This document shows positions 9,035-20,761 of a stretch of 64,000 bases of DNA, piece after piece. Origin of the DNA: Raffaelea ambrosiae. Its lineage: Eukaryota; Ascomycota; Sordariomycetes; Ophiostomatales; Ophiostomataceae. The notes under the pieces were generated by a model. That model saw only the letters and a list, made by a program, of their open reading frames with translations, did not search any database and was not told where the DNA came from. The position numbers and the translations under genes are program-made. Location: contig PCDI01000003.1 of NCBI GenBank assembly GCA_002778195.1, positions 3,531,323 to 3,595,322 of the forward strand, in the 5' to 3' direction. Within the stretch, counting starts at the first letter, position 1, and each line of letters opens with the position of its first letter.

Positions 9035-10556
9035 CTACCGTGTCAGCCGCGCCGCCGCCCACCCGGCCGCAAAGCTCACCACCGGGACCACTATCAGGCC
9101 GCCCACCAGCACCGGCGGCGGCACCGCATTCAGCATCTGGTAGCCGGGCATCCACCAGCGGCGGGAAAAGTTCAGCCGGCCGATGCGGATGTGGCAGATT
9201 TCTCGTTTGTGGCGTTTGGGGAGGCCGTCTTGGGGGTTGTTGTTGTTGTCGGGTGAAGACTTGACAGACCTGACAGACTTGGAAGACTTGGAAGACTCGT
9301 CTGCAGACTTGCCCGCAGAGTTGCCTGTAGACTTTGAAGACCTGCCCTGCGGACTATTGCCTTTGGGCTCCTTGGTGGTTTTCCCTTTCAACTCCCTGTC
9401 TTGTCCGTTCCCGGTCTTTTTGGATTGTCCATTTCCCTCCTCCTTGTCTTTGCCATCCTTGTCTTTTCGGTCTCGTTCACTCTCGTCGTCCTTCTTCTTC
9501 CTTTTGTCCACCACTCTGTTGATCCGTATTCTTCTGTTCGTTGCTGCCTCCAGAGGTAACCCCGCTAGCTGTACCCCCGCTAGAGGTATTCCCGCTATAG
9601 GGATTCCCGCGAGAGGGAGGCCCCCCAGAGATATCCCCTCCAGGGGCACCCCCTCGCAAGGTATTCCCTCCAGAGAGACCCCTTCTCTTTCTTTTACGTC
9701 CTCCTCCTCCTCCTCCTCCTCTCCTTCATTTGTCGTCGCCACAAAGTCGCCGTGCTCGTTCTTGCGGATCTCCGGTGACGACCGGGGCTTGACGTCGTTG
9801 GCCTCCTCGACACTGTATGGTTTAATTATTTCTGTTGGTCAGGGTCACCATCAAGAGAGAAAAAAAGTAGAATGGGATAGAAGCGAGAGAGAGAGAGAGA
9901 GGGAGAGAGGGAGAGAGAGAGTGTGTGTGTATGTGTTTGCGTGAGGGAGAGAGAAAAAAATCGTATGGAGACTTACACAAGAGTCAGGCAAATGTCGCCC
10001 TGCAGCTTGGCATTCAACTCGAGCTCGGCATCCAGGTCCAGGCCGATCTGCAGCCGCGGTGCATTGCCTCTGGGCAACCGAGCCCCGCTCTTGATGGGCT
10101 TGAGCCCGCGTCGGTTGTTGCTGTTGTTGTTGCTGCTGTTGCTGTTGCTGCTGCTGCTGTTGCTGCTGTTGCGGTTGGCTGGCGGGCCATACTGCGGACG
10201 CCGCTGGAGCTGCTGCTGCTGCGGATGGTATTGCTGCTGCTGGTACGGCTGCTGGTACGGCTGCTGGTACTGGGCCGGGTGCGGCGGCTGGCGGTACCGG
10301 CGAGCTGATGGAGGAGGAGGAGGAAGAGGCTCGTAGTAGTCATCCTCCTCGTCCACGTCGTAATACTGGCCGTCTTCGTCATCGTACTGGTCGTCATCAT
10401 CGTACTGCTCGTTGTCGTCGTACTGCTCGTCGTACTGCTCGACGTACCGGGGCGGCGGTGGTGGCAGCTGGCGGTACCTCTGCAGCTGGTAGCGTTGCTG
10501 TGGAGGCTGGCGATACTGCGGCGGCGGTGGCGGCAGGTACTGTCTCCTGTTGCTGT

Positions 10557-10588
<32 letters not shown>

Positions 10589-11334
10589 TTGTTGTTGTAG
10601 TTGCCTCCGCGGTTCTGGCCGTTGTTGTTGTTTCCTCTGTAGGGGCCGTCATACTGAGGGCCGTTGTTGTTTCTGTTGCCGTTGCCGTTGCCGTTGCCGC
10701 TTCCTCGGTAGGAACCATTGTCCTGGGGGCCGTTGCTGTAATTCCGGGCTGGGGTCTTGCTGTAGCTCGGGGCCACACTCGGCGCCACCGACCCGGCATC
10801 CGACCCGGCCACGGAGGCACCACCCCGGCCGCGCCGACGGCGGCGGCGTTTCCCGCCATTTGCACCATTGTTGTTATTGTTGTTGCTGCCGTTGTTGTTG
10901 TTGACGTTGTTCGGCCCACTGCCGCCGTTCTGGCGCCCGTTCTGGCGCCCACCACCGTTCCGGGGCGGCGCAATCCCGCTCACGCTGGCAATGTCAATGT
11001 CGCTGCGGTGGCTGTGGCTCTGGCTGCTGACGGACGACTCTTCCAAGCGGCAGTCGTCGTCTTCCTCTTCGCCGTGGCCGTCGTGGTCATCGTGGTTGTC
11101 ACCATTGGCCGCGCCTGTGCCGTTGGCGCCCTCGCCGTTGGTGACGGTGCGCGCCGACAGCGGCGGCTGCGGGAGTGGGCCTCGCAGCTCGTCGAGAATG
11201 TCGCCCTCGTCGTAGTCTGTGAACTCGTCGGCGTTGTTGTTGCTGCTGTTGCCATTGCCGGCATCTTGGTCACCGCGCCGTGTGCTGAGGTGCCTGCTGA
11301 CCACCACAAGGCCGGGAGTACGACTGGTAGGCAT
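9035..11334 (-). CDS. Asn/Gln-rich, disordered, tail-anchored conserved fungal protein
   Basis: Two exons, 11334-9977 and 9812-9035, give 711 residues. The intron starts GTAAGT, has a CTGAC branch-like site and ends CATACAG. Residues 1 to about 430 are disordered: acidic and serine-rich, then Asn/Gly runs, an Arg-rich patch (GGKRRRRRRGRGG), poly-Pro/Tyr/Gln segments and acidic DDEQYDDD repeats. Just before the intron comes a short ordered motif, LDLDAELELNAKLQGDICLTL. I recall this type of motif as conserved near the C terminus of many unnamed Pezizomycotina proteins. Exon 2 encodes nine PLxGI-type pentapeptides (residues 499-543), a Lys/Ser-rich linker and a C-terminal hydrophobic segment (VLVGGLIVVPVVSFAAGWAAA) followed by RLTR, which suggests a tail anchor. 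No enzymatic domain is seen and the function is unknown. The frame is open upstream to 11433, but ATG 11334 has the more natural N terminus. Confidence 0.8.
9542..9676 (-). repeat. coding 15-bp minisatellite: nine PLxGI-type pentapeptides
   Basis: Nine consecutive 15-bp units within exon 2 of the Asn-rich gene encode SLEGI-PCEGV-PLEGI-SLGGL-PLAGI-PIAGI-PLAGV-QLAGL-PLEAA (hyphens separate the pentads). The period is exact at both DNA and protein level. The pattern resembles pentapeptide-repeat proteins (Leu at the centre, Gly two residues later) but has Pro where Asn/Asp is usual. Confidence 0.9.
9887..9958. repeat. (GA)n/(GT)n microsatellite inside an intron
   Basis: GAGAGA and GTGTGT tracts fill much of the 164-bp intron (9976-9813) of the Asn-rich gene. 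Confidence 0.85.
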
Positions 11335-13778
11335 GTTGGGCGAGAGAGGAACGAGCTGTGTGTAGGGAAATGGAGTGAGAGAAGCCCAAGAGAAGCTCGA
11401 AGGGGCAAGGAGCTGTAGAGAAGAAAGCCCCAAAGACGCTCAAGTATGTAAAGAGCTGCAGAAACCCCTAAAAAGGCTCAAGGAAAGGAGCTGTAGAGAG
11501 AGAGAAAAGAGAGAGGCTCAAAGAAAGCTCAACTGAGTTGGAAGAGAGAAACCGGACGACTGGGGGGGACAAGCTTGCACAAATACAGGACAGAACAGCC
11601 GAAAAGAAAAGAGAAAAAAAGAGCGCAGTAACACAAACCCTCCCAAACGGTGTGCTCGGCTGGAACAAGACACACTCTTGAAGACTATTATCGAAAATGC
11701 TCGAAAATGCTCGAAAATACCAGAACCAAAGAAATTTGGAAAAAGCAAATAAATTAGGAAGGGGAGGTGGGAACCAGCAGCAAAAAGAAAGGAAAAGGAT
11801 CCAAAAAAGAAAGTTAACGCATTAAATACCGATTCTTTTTTTACGGTCTGATCTCCCGTTTCTACTTTGGATGTTGTTCCTTCCTATTCTTCCCGTTTCC
11901 GTTCCCCTTCTCCCCCCTGGCCAGAACAGGATGAGAGAATGTACGCGACCCCGTCCACGACAGCTTCTTGTTCGTGCATCAACGTCACGTGTGGTACAAC
12001 TTACACGCTGTTTTGGTAGAAGAGGGAGGGGGGGGGGCGGGCCCGGGCCAGGGGTGGTCTAGGAGAGACTAGGATGCAGCTTTGCAGCTTTGCAGCTTTG
12101 CAGTTTGGCCGGGCTTCCTCCGAGGAGTACCTCACTATGTAACTGCCATAGTACATCGCAGCTGCAGGGCCTGATGGGGCAGCGGATGAGAGTCTGTCTT
12201 TGTTTGTTTCTTTTCCCCAGAACCCCTGTTTTCCAATTCAGCCCAGACTCCATTGTGGCCTGACCAGGGGAAGAGAAAAGGCCATGTCCGATCCCATCTG
12301 GCGCAAAATGGAAGCTTGTTGAGACCCCGACAACTCCGTAGAGCCCGAGCGACTGCAATAAACTGCAGAAAACAGCAGAGGCCAGCAGGAGAACAGTCAC
12401 AGAAGCATGTCAAAGTGTATCAAAAACGCCCCAAGAAAACAGGGGGCCAAAAGGTAGGAGCTGTTTCTGGAAAGCGTAGCATTCGAATGCCACCCCAAGC
12501 ACGAGTGCTGCCAGTGCGTTTTGTTGCAGTGTCCGTTTCACAATTTTCGCTGTGCAGCACAGGCAGAGGAACCCGTATTTGGTAAAGAAGCCCCCGGTTT
12601 TGGTTATGTGGGACGGCAAGAGAAGGATCATACGACATCACATCGAAAAAAAAAGCAAAAAAACGCAAAAAACGCAAAAAAAGGGTACCAAAGTCAACAA
12701 CGAATAGGAGCACAGAGATGAGCCAACCCGTTCGCCAGTAGTTGCCACGGCACGGCACCTTGGCAAGGAAAATATAGCTACTATGTATGCGTTGGCGACG
12801 AATCGCTGTTGTCTTCCTTTTCCTTCTTCTCCTTGGTTATGTAAGAGCGCGATAATAACACGCATAATAACGCACTCTACTTCCATTGCACAAGAGCTCA
12901 CACAGCTCTCCACAACTGTCCCTCCATGTTCTCGAGTCCTTGCATCATGCTGTGCGAGTACATGCACAGCCGCCGTTGCCCTTCCGCGCAGATGGACCAC
13001 ACAGCTGCAGGCTCTGGTTCTCTTGACTCTTGACCGTATTTTCAAATGACCAGGACGGATGACTTGTGCATGGCCGTTGCCATACATAGTACAATTCTCT
13101 CAGTACTTGCATCTCCCAGAGATTGTTAATAACATAATGTACCAACCCCGGAAAATCTGAGTACAGCCCCGACACAACCAGCAACTAACTACATAGTATG
13201 AGTACAGCCATTTTACCCGACCGCGACATTCCTTCGTCTGCGTCTTGCAGCTTCCCTGCATTAGCTGATGCCTCCACACCAGGACAACGCATCCGGACAT
13301 GGTAAAAAAAGCAAAAAAAAAAAAAAAAATAGGAGCGAATTCTACCCACCACCAGCAGAATAGCAAGGCAAATTTAGATATGCAACCCGCCCCAGCCGAA
13401 CCTATCCGAGCCATCCATAGTCATTTTCTCCATCATAATCCTTATTCTCCCCGCCTAAATGTTCGATGATCCTGGTCATTCTGGGCACCACCTAAGTAAC
13501 TGTAAGCTTGATATCGTCTGGTCGGTCTGTTTCGATTTCTGGGCCGCCTTTCAATTGTCTGTTCCTTTCTGCCAGGATACTCTATGACTGCAAGGTGCGT
13601 CTAGGCGCAGCCACGAAGGATGTGTGAACTGCCGTCAGTTTGTTCAGATGCCGTCGTTCACGCAGCTGGAGGGTGCTGCGTGCGATTTGTATGCTTGAAA
13701 TGAACTCTGAATGAATGTTTTTTTTATTCGCTCTGGCCCCAAGTGGTCCCAAGTGGTCCCAAGTGGTCCCAAGTGGCT
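11335..13778. other. intergenic region, 2.4 kb, no gene recognised
   Basis: Purine-rich leader of the Asn-rich gene (pyrimidine-rich in the transcript) to about 11700, then unique low-complexity DNA. It contains small tandem duplications: a 10-bp TCGAAAATGC unit x3 at 11691-11720, an 8-bp TGCAGCTT unit x3.5 at 12075-12103, and A-rich GCAAAAAAC repeats near 12650-12680. Three copies of the dispersed word ACATAGTA/TACTATGT lie at 12779, 13084 and 13191. Short open frames show no family motif. Confidence 0.55.
12075..12103. repeat. 8-bp tandem repeat TGCAGCTT x3.5
   Basis: Direct reading shows three perfect adjacent copies plus a partial fourth, in intergenic DNA. Confidence 0.9.
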
Positions 13779-13789
13779 TCAAGTGCTCA
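13741..13789. repeat. 10-bp minisatellite AAGTGGTCCC overlapping a stop codon
   Basis: Three perfect units at 13741, 13751 and 13761 are followed by two degenerate units (AAGTGGCTTC and AAGTGCTCA) that contain the stop codon and last codons of the bHLH gene on the minus strand. The repeat therefore abuts and overlaps the coding end. Confidence 0.9.
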
Positions 13790-15333
13790 AAAGATCGCGA
13801 ACACTCATGCCGCGACCAGAGGCAGTGTTGCCTCCCGCACCTCGCCTGTCACTGTTCAGCATCAGCAGCGCGGCCGTTGCCTCCTGATCTAGGTCACGCT
13901 GGGGCGCCAGAGCTGGGCTGGTCAAAGTCGACCCAGGATTGGACGCCGTCGTGCTGATGCTGCCATAATGATGGAACGTCGTCGACGACACCTGCGGTCC
14001 AAATGCTGGTGATGTCTGAGCCGAGGTGCTGTAGCTGTAGTGGCGGTGGTGGTCAGCGGTACCCGGCATTGGTCCCGCTAGCGAAGCCGTTGAAGACTGC
14101 GAGTCGTGCCGCTCCTGGCGTTGGATACTGGCATCCTGCGCCAGCAGAGGCGGAGAGACGGACGGCTGGTGGATCGCTGACTGTGAGGATACGGAAGCCG
14201 AGTGGGGATGGCGAGCAGCAGGATATGACGTCGGCGATGGCAGCTCGTCGTCATCGTCGTCATTCTCATCGTCCTCTTCCATATCATCAGCCGCATCCCC
14301 CGTACCAGCCATCTCGACATCGGGCGATATTTGGTCGTCCGCATAGGATGGCCTGAAACGGTGCTCGGGGTTGTATTGCTCGCCACCGCCGCCCGAAGGA
14401 GTCGGCTGCCTGCTCTCGTCGATGGATGAGGCTGGCACGTGGCCCTCTCTCTCGCACTGTGCCTTGAGCGTGGCCACGCAGTCCTCAAGATACCGAACAT
14501 ACTCGATCGAAGCCTGCTGAATGTCAGATTCTGTGTTTTGAGATATACCGGCTGTAACGTTCTGTGTTGCCTACCTGTAGAATGGCCAATTTGTGCATCT
14601 CGCCGGTGCAGGCAGGAATCATGCTCTTGAGCACGGCGAACTCCTCGTTCATCTTTGACCGCCGCCGCCGCTCAATCAGGCTATGGGCGGTCTTGCGAGC
14701 AATTTTACGCCCTGCCGCGCTCGTTGAAGACGGTTGTTTTTTCTTGCCTCCGGTGGCCGCAGACACAGTTGCGGTAGCTGATGTAGTGGCTGGTGCTGCT
14801 GAGGCGTAGGCTTTTGCAGCGGCCGAGGCAGCGCCAGCACCGCCTTTTCCAGAGGCTCCCTTGCCACCACCAGACGCAGACCCTGCTGCAGTTGCGGGAG
14901 CCAAAACGGGAGCGTCCATGACGGCTCCTGCGGTAGATGAGTTGGGCACTACACGCGGCTTCATCTGGATGATCTTGCGTGAGCGCGTGGGCGGCGGTGG
15001 GAGGGCAAAGGCATCTTTGGCGTGTGCCTGTGCTTGTATAGCAGACGACCTCCGGCGAGATTTGACTGTCTCCGCCGCCTGTACGGGGTATGTGGCGGGA
15101 GGAGATGGAGCAGTCGGAGTGGTTTCGGGGTGGATCGGCGGCGACATCATGTTGACGTCGGTTGAAGCGGCGGGCTGAACTTTGGATATGGCGGTTTCGG
15201 TCGCGCTTCCTGCGTTCAGTGCTGGTGGCGGAAGCTCAAAAGATGTCTGGAGACTTGCCAGCTGCTTGGAACCATCCTGGCCTTGGATGTCGGTAGACGA
15301 GGCCGGTGTGGGCGGTAAGGTGGCACGAGGCAT
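13779..15333 (-). CDS. bHLH transcription factor
   Basis: Two exons, 15333-14575 and 14513-13779, give 497 residues. The intron begins GTAGGC directly after the codon ending LAILQ; the CAG at 14516-14514 is the acceptor that restores LAILQASIEYVRYLED. The bHLH domain spans about residues 214-272: a basic region KTAHSLIERRRRSKMN with the His-Glu-Arg positions that contact E-box (CANNTG) DNA, helix 1 EEFAVLKSMIP, a short loop and helix 2. The N terminus is Pro/Ala/Ser/Thr-rich with RKKxx-type basic patches (KSRRRSS). The C terminus is acidic (DDMEEDDENDDDDDE) then Ser/Thr/His-rich, as in activation regions. This loop type is found in uncharacterised fungal HLH regulators of development or metabolism; I cannot assign an orthologue. 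The stop codon lies inside a degenerate 10-bp minisatellite. The upstream region is long and pyrimidine-rich in transcript sense. Confidence 0.9.
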
Positions 15334-17825
15334 GGCGTTGGGGAAAGACAGGGAGCGGGAGGAGGTGAGGTATTATTAAAGAATTGTGAGATTTCGTGAC
15401 GAAAATGGTGTTTGGTAACTATGGTCTCGGATGCGAGATGAAGGTCGAATGTCCGGGAACGCAGAGGGTGTGTGTCTGGGTCTGGAACTATTGGTTGTAA
15501 CGCGCTAGTTATCGCGCATACAGCACTGGGGTGGTACAACAGGACGAGGCAGGCGCAAACACAAGCAAGGTGGTAGCAGAGAAGCTGAAAGCCGGAACGG
15601 GCGTTGTGGTAGCCCCGTGGGAGAGTCGAAGTGTAGGCTGGATGCGCTAATAACAGGAGGTAGAGCGCGGAAACGGATACGGTCTGCAGAAGTATGGAGA
15701 AAGCAAGCAAAGAGAGAGGGCTCTATAGATGCAGACTGCAGGTGGGAAAATGATGGGTATCGTCGAAGAGCAGAGGAATCATGGTGTGGCGGCGGTTGAT
15801 GACGAAGTACGGCGCAGCATGGCGAAGTCGTGGGAGTTGTGATTGTTGGGAGAAGTCTGAACTCTAGCTCTGAGTCTGGTGAGGTTGAGGAATGCTGGAG
15901 AGAAAGGATGACGGTGGAAATTGAAGGAGTGAGAAAAAAAGAGTCTACGAAAGATAAGGACGAGAAAACGAGAAAACGTGCAGAACGGTCTCCAGAGGAA
16001 AATAAGAAGAACGGGATGAAGGATGTAGCCTATTGAGCTGGTGTGTGGAGACAGCGAGGATGGTGGCTAGGAAGAGACAAGCGCGGGCAAGACGACGAAC
16101 AAGGGGCGACAAGACAAGACAAGAGCCGGAGCAGGGCGAACGCACGGCGTGGAGGCCGTGGAGTGCTCGCGTGGTCTTGCCAGGGGGTTTGTATGGCTTG
16201 TGGACTGGATGGACTAGCTGTGTTCTCGGCGGTGTCTGTAACCTGTACGGGTATGCCGAGCACTTCTCTGAGAACAGAGGGCTGTGCAAAGACAGAGGGG
16301 GAAAGGGGTGTAGTGGGAGGGGTTGGGGAGGGGTGAAGAGAACAAGAGAACAAGACAAGAAGAAGAAGAATAAAACGAAGTGAAGAGGTCAAGAAAGGCG
16401 AAGAATCGTATTTCACGAGAAGACGACTGGGAGGAAGCGGCGAGACACAAGAGGAAACAGGGCAGGAGCGAGTCAATCACAAGAGGGCAGGCACAGCCCT
16501 CGTGCTCCTGCCCCAGCCAGTCTTGGCCAGCCAGCTTTCATACACATTCGTTGTAAGATAGGCAGCCCCGGGGCATACCTGCCTCAAAAGGCGAGCAAGG
16601 TGTCTGTCTATCGCAGTTCTTGGGGAAGGCACGACCGTGTAAGAGGGCGTCTGGGCATTTGCCAGGTGGTTAGCCAATCAGAGTGCCGCACTAAGGCACG
16701 TTGCAAGAAGAGAGGAGGGCACGCGATCTCTGACCACAAGGAGATTTGCTCTTTGAAAAGAAAGCTTGGCCCGTGCAGGCGATCTATTCGCTAGCGGAAG
16801 GGGCAATGCCATTGAGTGCTCTTTGCAGACTGGTAAAGCGAAGTGGGATCTCCCTATTCGCCTCCTTAAGTCGTGGCCACCCATTCCAGGAAAGCGTGTT
16901 TGCCCGTATTGGTGCACCTGTATGACATGGATACAGAAGGAAGTCGCGACCAGGAACGCTGAGATAAAGCGTATCGTGAATCGAATTGCAAAACCCTCAA
17001 GGATTCCAGTTCTCGTACATGAAACCCCATCAGAGAAATCGTGGATGCAGAATGCGCAACACTCATCAATCTACCGGTCCAGTCTGCGAGAAACATCCAT
17101 TTCACCGCCCGTCCCATGCCACATCGGTCCTACCGCCAACTATCGACACGGCTGTGTCATCAGATCGCCTTCTACGCCAGGACGCGTGGTGGCCAGCTCG
17201 AGTCGCTGTCAACCACTCCCTCCCACCACATGGCGTTGCTTGGCTGCGATTGGCCAGGGAGGGCTGGCGTCCACACGAGACAGCGCCAGCCCAGAGCCGC
17301 CGAGGGAGGAGTATCTGAGAGGGCAGGGGCACGTGGGCTTGTCAATGGGACGAAGGGGGGCAATCCGGTGTGTGCGTGTCTGCAAAGGCACTGCCGGGAC
17401 ATGTCTATGATCGGCAAGGGGGTGGACTACTGCTGCCATGAGTACTCAGGCAGTCCATACTAGACGTCCAAGAGAGCACGAGACATGACTACGACGCACG
17501 GGAGTTGATGCTGTCACTCTTGGCTCTGATTGGTCCGCTTGGTGTTAAAACAGCATGCACACCTTCTTCTTGATCTTTGCAGGCATTTGGTTCTGAATCT
17601 GTTGTGATTAAATGCCTGTTTTGTGCTCTGTTTTGACCGAGTTCCCTATGCTTCCCTGCTTCCCAGTTTGCTCAGACCGCGAACTGGTCTGTCTACCGTG
17701 ATTCGTATAGCCCACTCTCAATTTATTTTAAGTAGTGCCTTTTCGTTGATGACCTCGTTGAACCTCCTTTTATGCCATCATGTAACTATTCCCATCCGTG
17801 TGAAGATACTCCACCCCCCCACCCC
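15334..17825. other. intergenic region between bHLH and P5C dehydrogenase genes
   Basis: No convincing gene. The first ~1.1 kb (to about 16450) is purine-rich on the plus strand, that is a CT-rich leader and promoter of the bHLH gene. From 16480 to 17460 the DNA is more balanced, with overlapping short open frames in several frames but no family motif and no consistent splice structure. The rest, to 17825, is AT-richer and is the 3' flank of the P5C dehydrogenase gene. Confidence 0.5.
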
Positions 17826-19743
17826 CTATACTTCATTGCTCGGGTACGCCACCGTTGTCGTCGCCGCAAACTCCTCCTTGATGCTCCGGATGCTCACAAA
17901 CCGGTTCAGCAGCGTCTGGCTGCCGGCCTTGTCGTTTGTTCCGGAAGCCCGGCTGCCGCCAAACGGCTGCTGGCCCACCACCGCGCCCGTGCTCTTGCAG
18001 TTGATGTAGAAGTTGCCTGCGGCGTTGCGCAGCCGCTCCTCGGCGACGCGCACGGCCGCCCGGTCGGATGCAAAGATGGATCCCGTCAGGCCGTACTCGG
18101 TGGTCGTGTCCACGAGGTCGCAGGTCTTCTCAAAGGCCCCGGGCGCCGCATCGTCGTACACGTACACCACCAGGACCGGCCCGAACAGCTCCCGCGACAG
18201 CAGCGGGTGCGTCGGGCTGCTCGCCTCGTAGACCGTCGGCTGCACAAAGTAGCCCTTGCTGCGGTCGTAGGCGCCGCCGGCCACGAGCGTCAGCTCGGGG
18301 TCGTTCTTGGCCTCGTCGATGACGCCGGCCAGCTTGGCAAACGAAGCCTCGTGGATGACGGGACCCACAAAGTGCTGCGGCTCCGTGGCCGGGCCCAGGG
18401 ACAGGGCCTGCACCTCCTTCTGGAGGCCAGCACGGAACGCGGGCCACAGCGACCGGGGCACGTACGCCCGCGACGTGGCGCTGCACTTTTGGCCCTGGAA
18501 CTCGAACGCGCCGCGGACGGTCTGCACGACGGCGTTGGCCACGTCGGCCGACGGGTGCACCAGGTGGAAGTTCTTGCCGCCGGTCTCGCCGACGACGCGC
18601 GGGTAGCCCACGTAGCGGCCCTCGGCGGTGCCCTGGCCGATGGCGCCCCACAACTGCCGGAAGACGGCGGTGCTGCCGGTGTAGTGCAGGGCGGCGAACT
18701 GGGGGTGCTGGAGGACAGTCTCGGTGATCTCGGCGGGCGGGCCCGGCACGAACTGGATGACGTTGGGCGGCAGGCCGGCCTCCAAGAAGATGTTGTAGAG
18801 CAGCCAGTTGGAGGCGACGGCAAAGTCGGACGGCTTCCAGACGACGACGTTGCCCATGAGGGCGGGCGCGGCCGTCAGGTTGCCGGCGATGGCGGTAAAG
18901 TTGAACGGGCTGACGGCATAGACAAAGCCCTCGAGAGCGCGGTACTCGGTGCGGTTCCAGACGCCTGGCGAGTTGTGCACAGGCTGCTGGGCGTACAGCT
19001 GCTCGGCATAGTGGACGCCGAAGCGCAGAAAGTCGCACAGCTCGGCGGCGGTGTCGATCTCAGCCTGCCAAGCGTTCTTGCCCTGGCCGAGCATGGTGGC
19101 GGCCATGATGTCGTAGCGGTACTTGGTCGAAATCAAGTCGGCGGCCTTGAGGAAGATGGCCGCGCGGTCGGAGAAGGGCGTAGCTTCCCAGTCGGCCTTG
19201 GCGGCAAGAGCGGCCTCGATGGCGGCCGTCACATCGGCGGGGCTAGCCTTGGCGTAGGTGGCCACGGTCGCCTGGTGGTCGGCAGGGTTCACCTGCTTGC
19301 CGGTGGCGGCGCCCTTGGCCGCCTTGCCGCCGACGAACAGAGGGACGTCGAGGGGGAGCTGGGTCTGCAGCCTTTCGACGGCCGCGGTGAGGCCGGCTCG
19401 TTGTGCCGAACCTTTGGCATAGATGTGCTGGTTGGTGGTGTTAGTTGGGTCCTGATATCCATGCCATCCTCGGCTTCGTTCTTTTGTAAATAGCCTCTCG
19501 GGCCCGTCTCCCGATTTATCCATCTTTCCTTTCAGCTGCTCTGCTCGAGCGTGCACTCACATTTGGCTCGTTATCAACGCTGGGCGTCTTGAATATCGCA
19601 ATGCTGGACATACGAATCTGTGGCCGGGACACCGACGGCGGCTGTCTGAAGAGAGGCTGGCCCGGAACCCGTGGCTGGACGCGCCACAGCCCCGACTGCA
19701 GCAGCCGCGCAGTCGCAGCGCTGCTTAGCCTCCGTGAAGCCAT
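17826..19743 (-). CDS. delta-1-pyrroline-5-carboxylate dehydrogenase, mitochondrial (ALDH4-type)
   Basis: Two exons, 19743-19561 and 19427-17826, give 594 residues. The donor is GTGAGT after EPN, the branch site is CCAACTAAC and the acceptor CCAG, joining EPN to HIYAKGSAQR exactly as in fungal P5CDHs. The enzyme oxidises P5C/glutamate semialdehyde to glutamate with NAD+, the second step of proline catabolism (PUT2/prnC in yeast and Aspergillus). The N-terminal ~40 residues (MASRRLSSAATARLLQSGL) are Arg/Ser/Ala-rich without acidic residues, fitting a mitochondrial presequence. The aldehyde-dehydrogenase core contains SPFNFTAIAGN, VVWKPSD, GSTAVF, the general-base Glu342 in GETGGKNFHL and the nucleophile Cys375 in FEFQGQKCSATS. 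The C-terminal FGGSRASGTNDKAG and ITKE-like end are complete. The length is normal for the family. Confidence 0.95.
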
Positions 19744-20761
19744 ATCGGAGATGTGAAGAAAAAGGAAGAGGCAAAGAGAAAATTACACACAGAATCGGCA
19801 ACGGAGCATACGATGACACCAAAGCAAAGGGGAATCAGAGAACAAGAACGCAGAAAAAATAAGGGGGAATGGAATTGAATTGTAATTGCATTGAACGGGA
19901 ATGGAAGGAAGACAAGACATTCTCTCCATCCCTCCCTCCAAAAAAGAGCGAATCATCAATAAATGAACCCATTTTCGCCCATACAGCACCTCCGATCATC
20001 GCTCGCCGCAGGAGGCCGAACATAACTACAGCCCACCATGCCCGTACCCAGGGCGATAAGGAAGTACACCACACAGCCAGCAAGCAAGGGCGAGTGGCGA
20101 TTGGAGGGGAGAGGGGAAAGGCGTTGGCGATAGTTGGGCCTGGCTCGCTTTGTTGCGGCTCAACTGGCACAGAGCTGCCCCTCCACAATCAGGTGGGGGG
20201 CATTGGCCAATAGGGTGTGTCGACGGCTTTTCACGGCGCATTGATGGGTCCCCAGATTCGCGATCTAAACTGCTGCTTGTGCTAGTTGGTTTACGCATCC
20301 AAATGCAGTACACTATGGCCTGGGGAAGGGCAAACGGTGGCCAACAGTCTGTTGGATGGGTCCCAACGAATCGTCGAATCCAGAAAAAGAAAAAAAGAAA
20401 AAAAAAGGGAAGCGATTTCGGAAAGGGACCATTGGCTGTTTGAGATCGTGCATTCCCAGCAAAGAAGCCCTGGTCAAGCAGCCAAAGGAAGGCTGTGTCG
20501 AACTACGAAACTCCATTTATCAGAAAGGAAAGGAAGAGGGCGTGAAAGATTGGGGAAAAAAAAAAAAAAAAGTAAGATGAATTCTAAGAAAATAGCCCGA
20601 CAACGCCAGACAAAAAGACTTTTGAAACCCAAATGCGTTTGCGAGCCAACAGTAAAAAAATGGCCGGCCTATGGTCATGAAAACAAGTATGGACTAGGAT
20701 GGGAGAAAAAAGAAAATAAAAAGAGGGTACAGCAGTAGCAAATAATCCTCCAGTCGACATT
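19744..20761. other. intergenic region between P5C dehydrogenase and NUG1
   Basis: No gene seen in this 1.0-kb spacer. It is the promoter of the P5C dehydrogenase gene and the 3' flank of NUG1. It includes several A-rich runs (around 20385-20410 and 20560-20575). Confidence 0.55.

Noticed and set aside
10495..11418. Plus-strand open frame of 307 codons, Val/Ala-rich
   Set aside because: It is the antisense translation of Asn/Gln codon repeats in the Asn-rich gene.
16766..17463. Overlapping open frames of 140-214 codons between the bHLH and P5C dehydrogenase genes
   Set aside because: Several frames are open at once, no family motif is visible, and no splice structure links them; probably chance in balanced-GC DNA.
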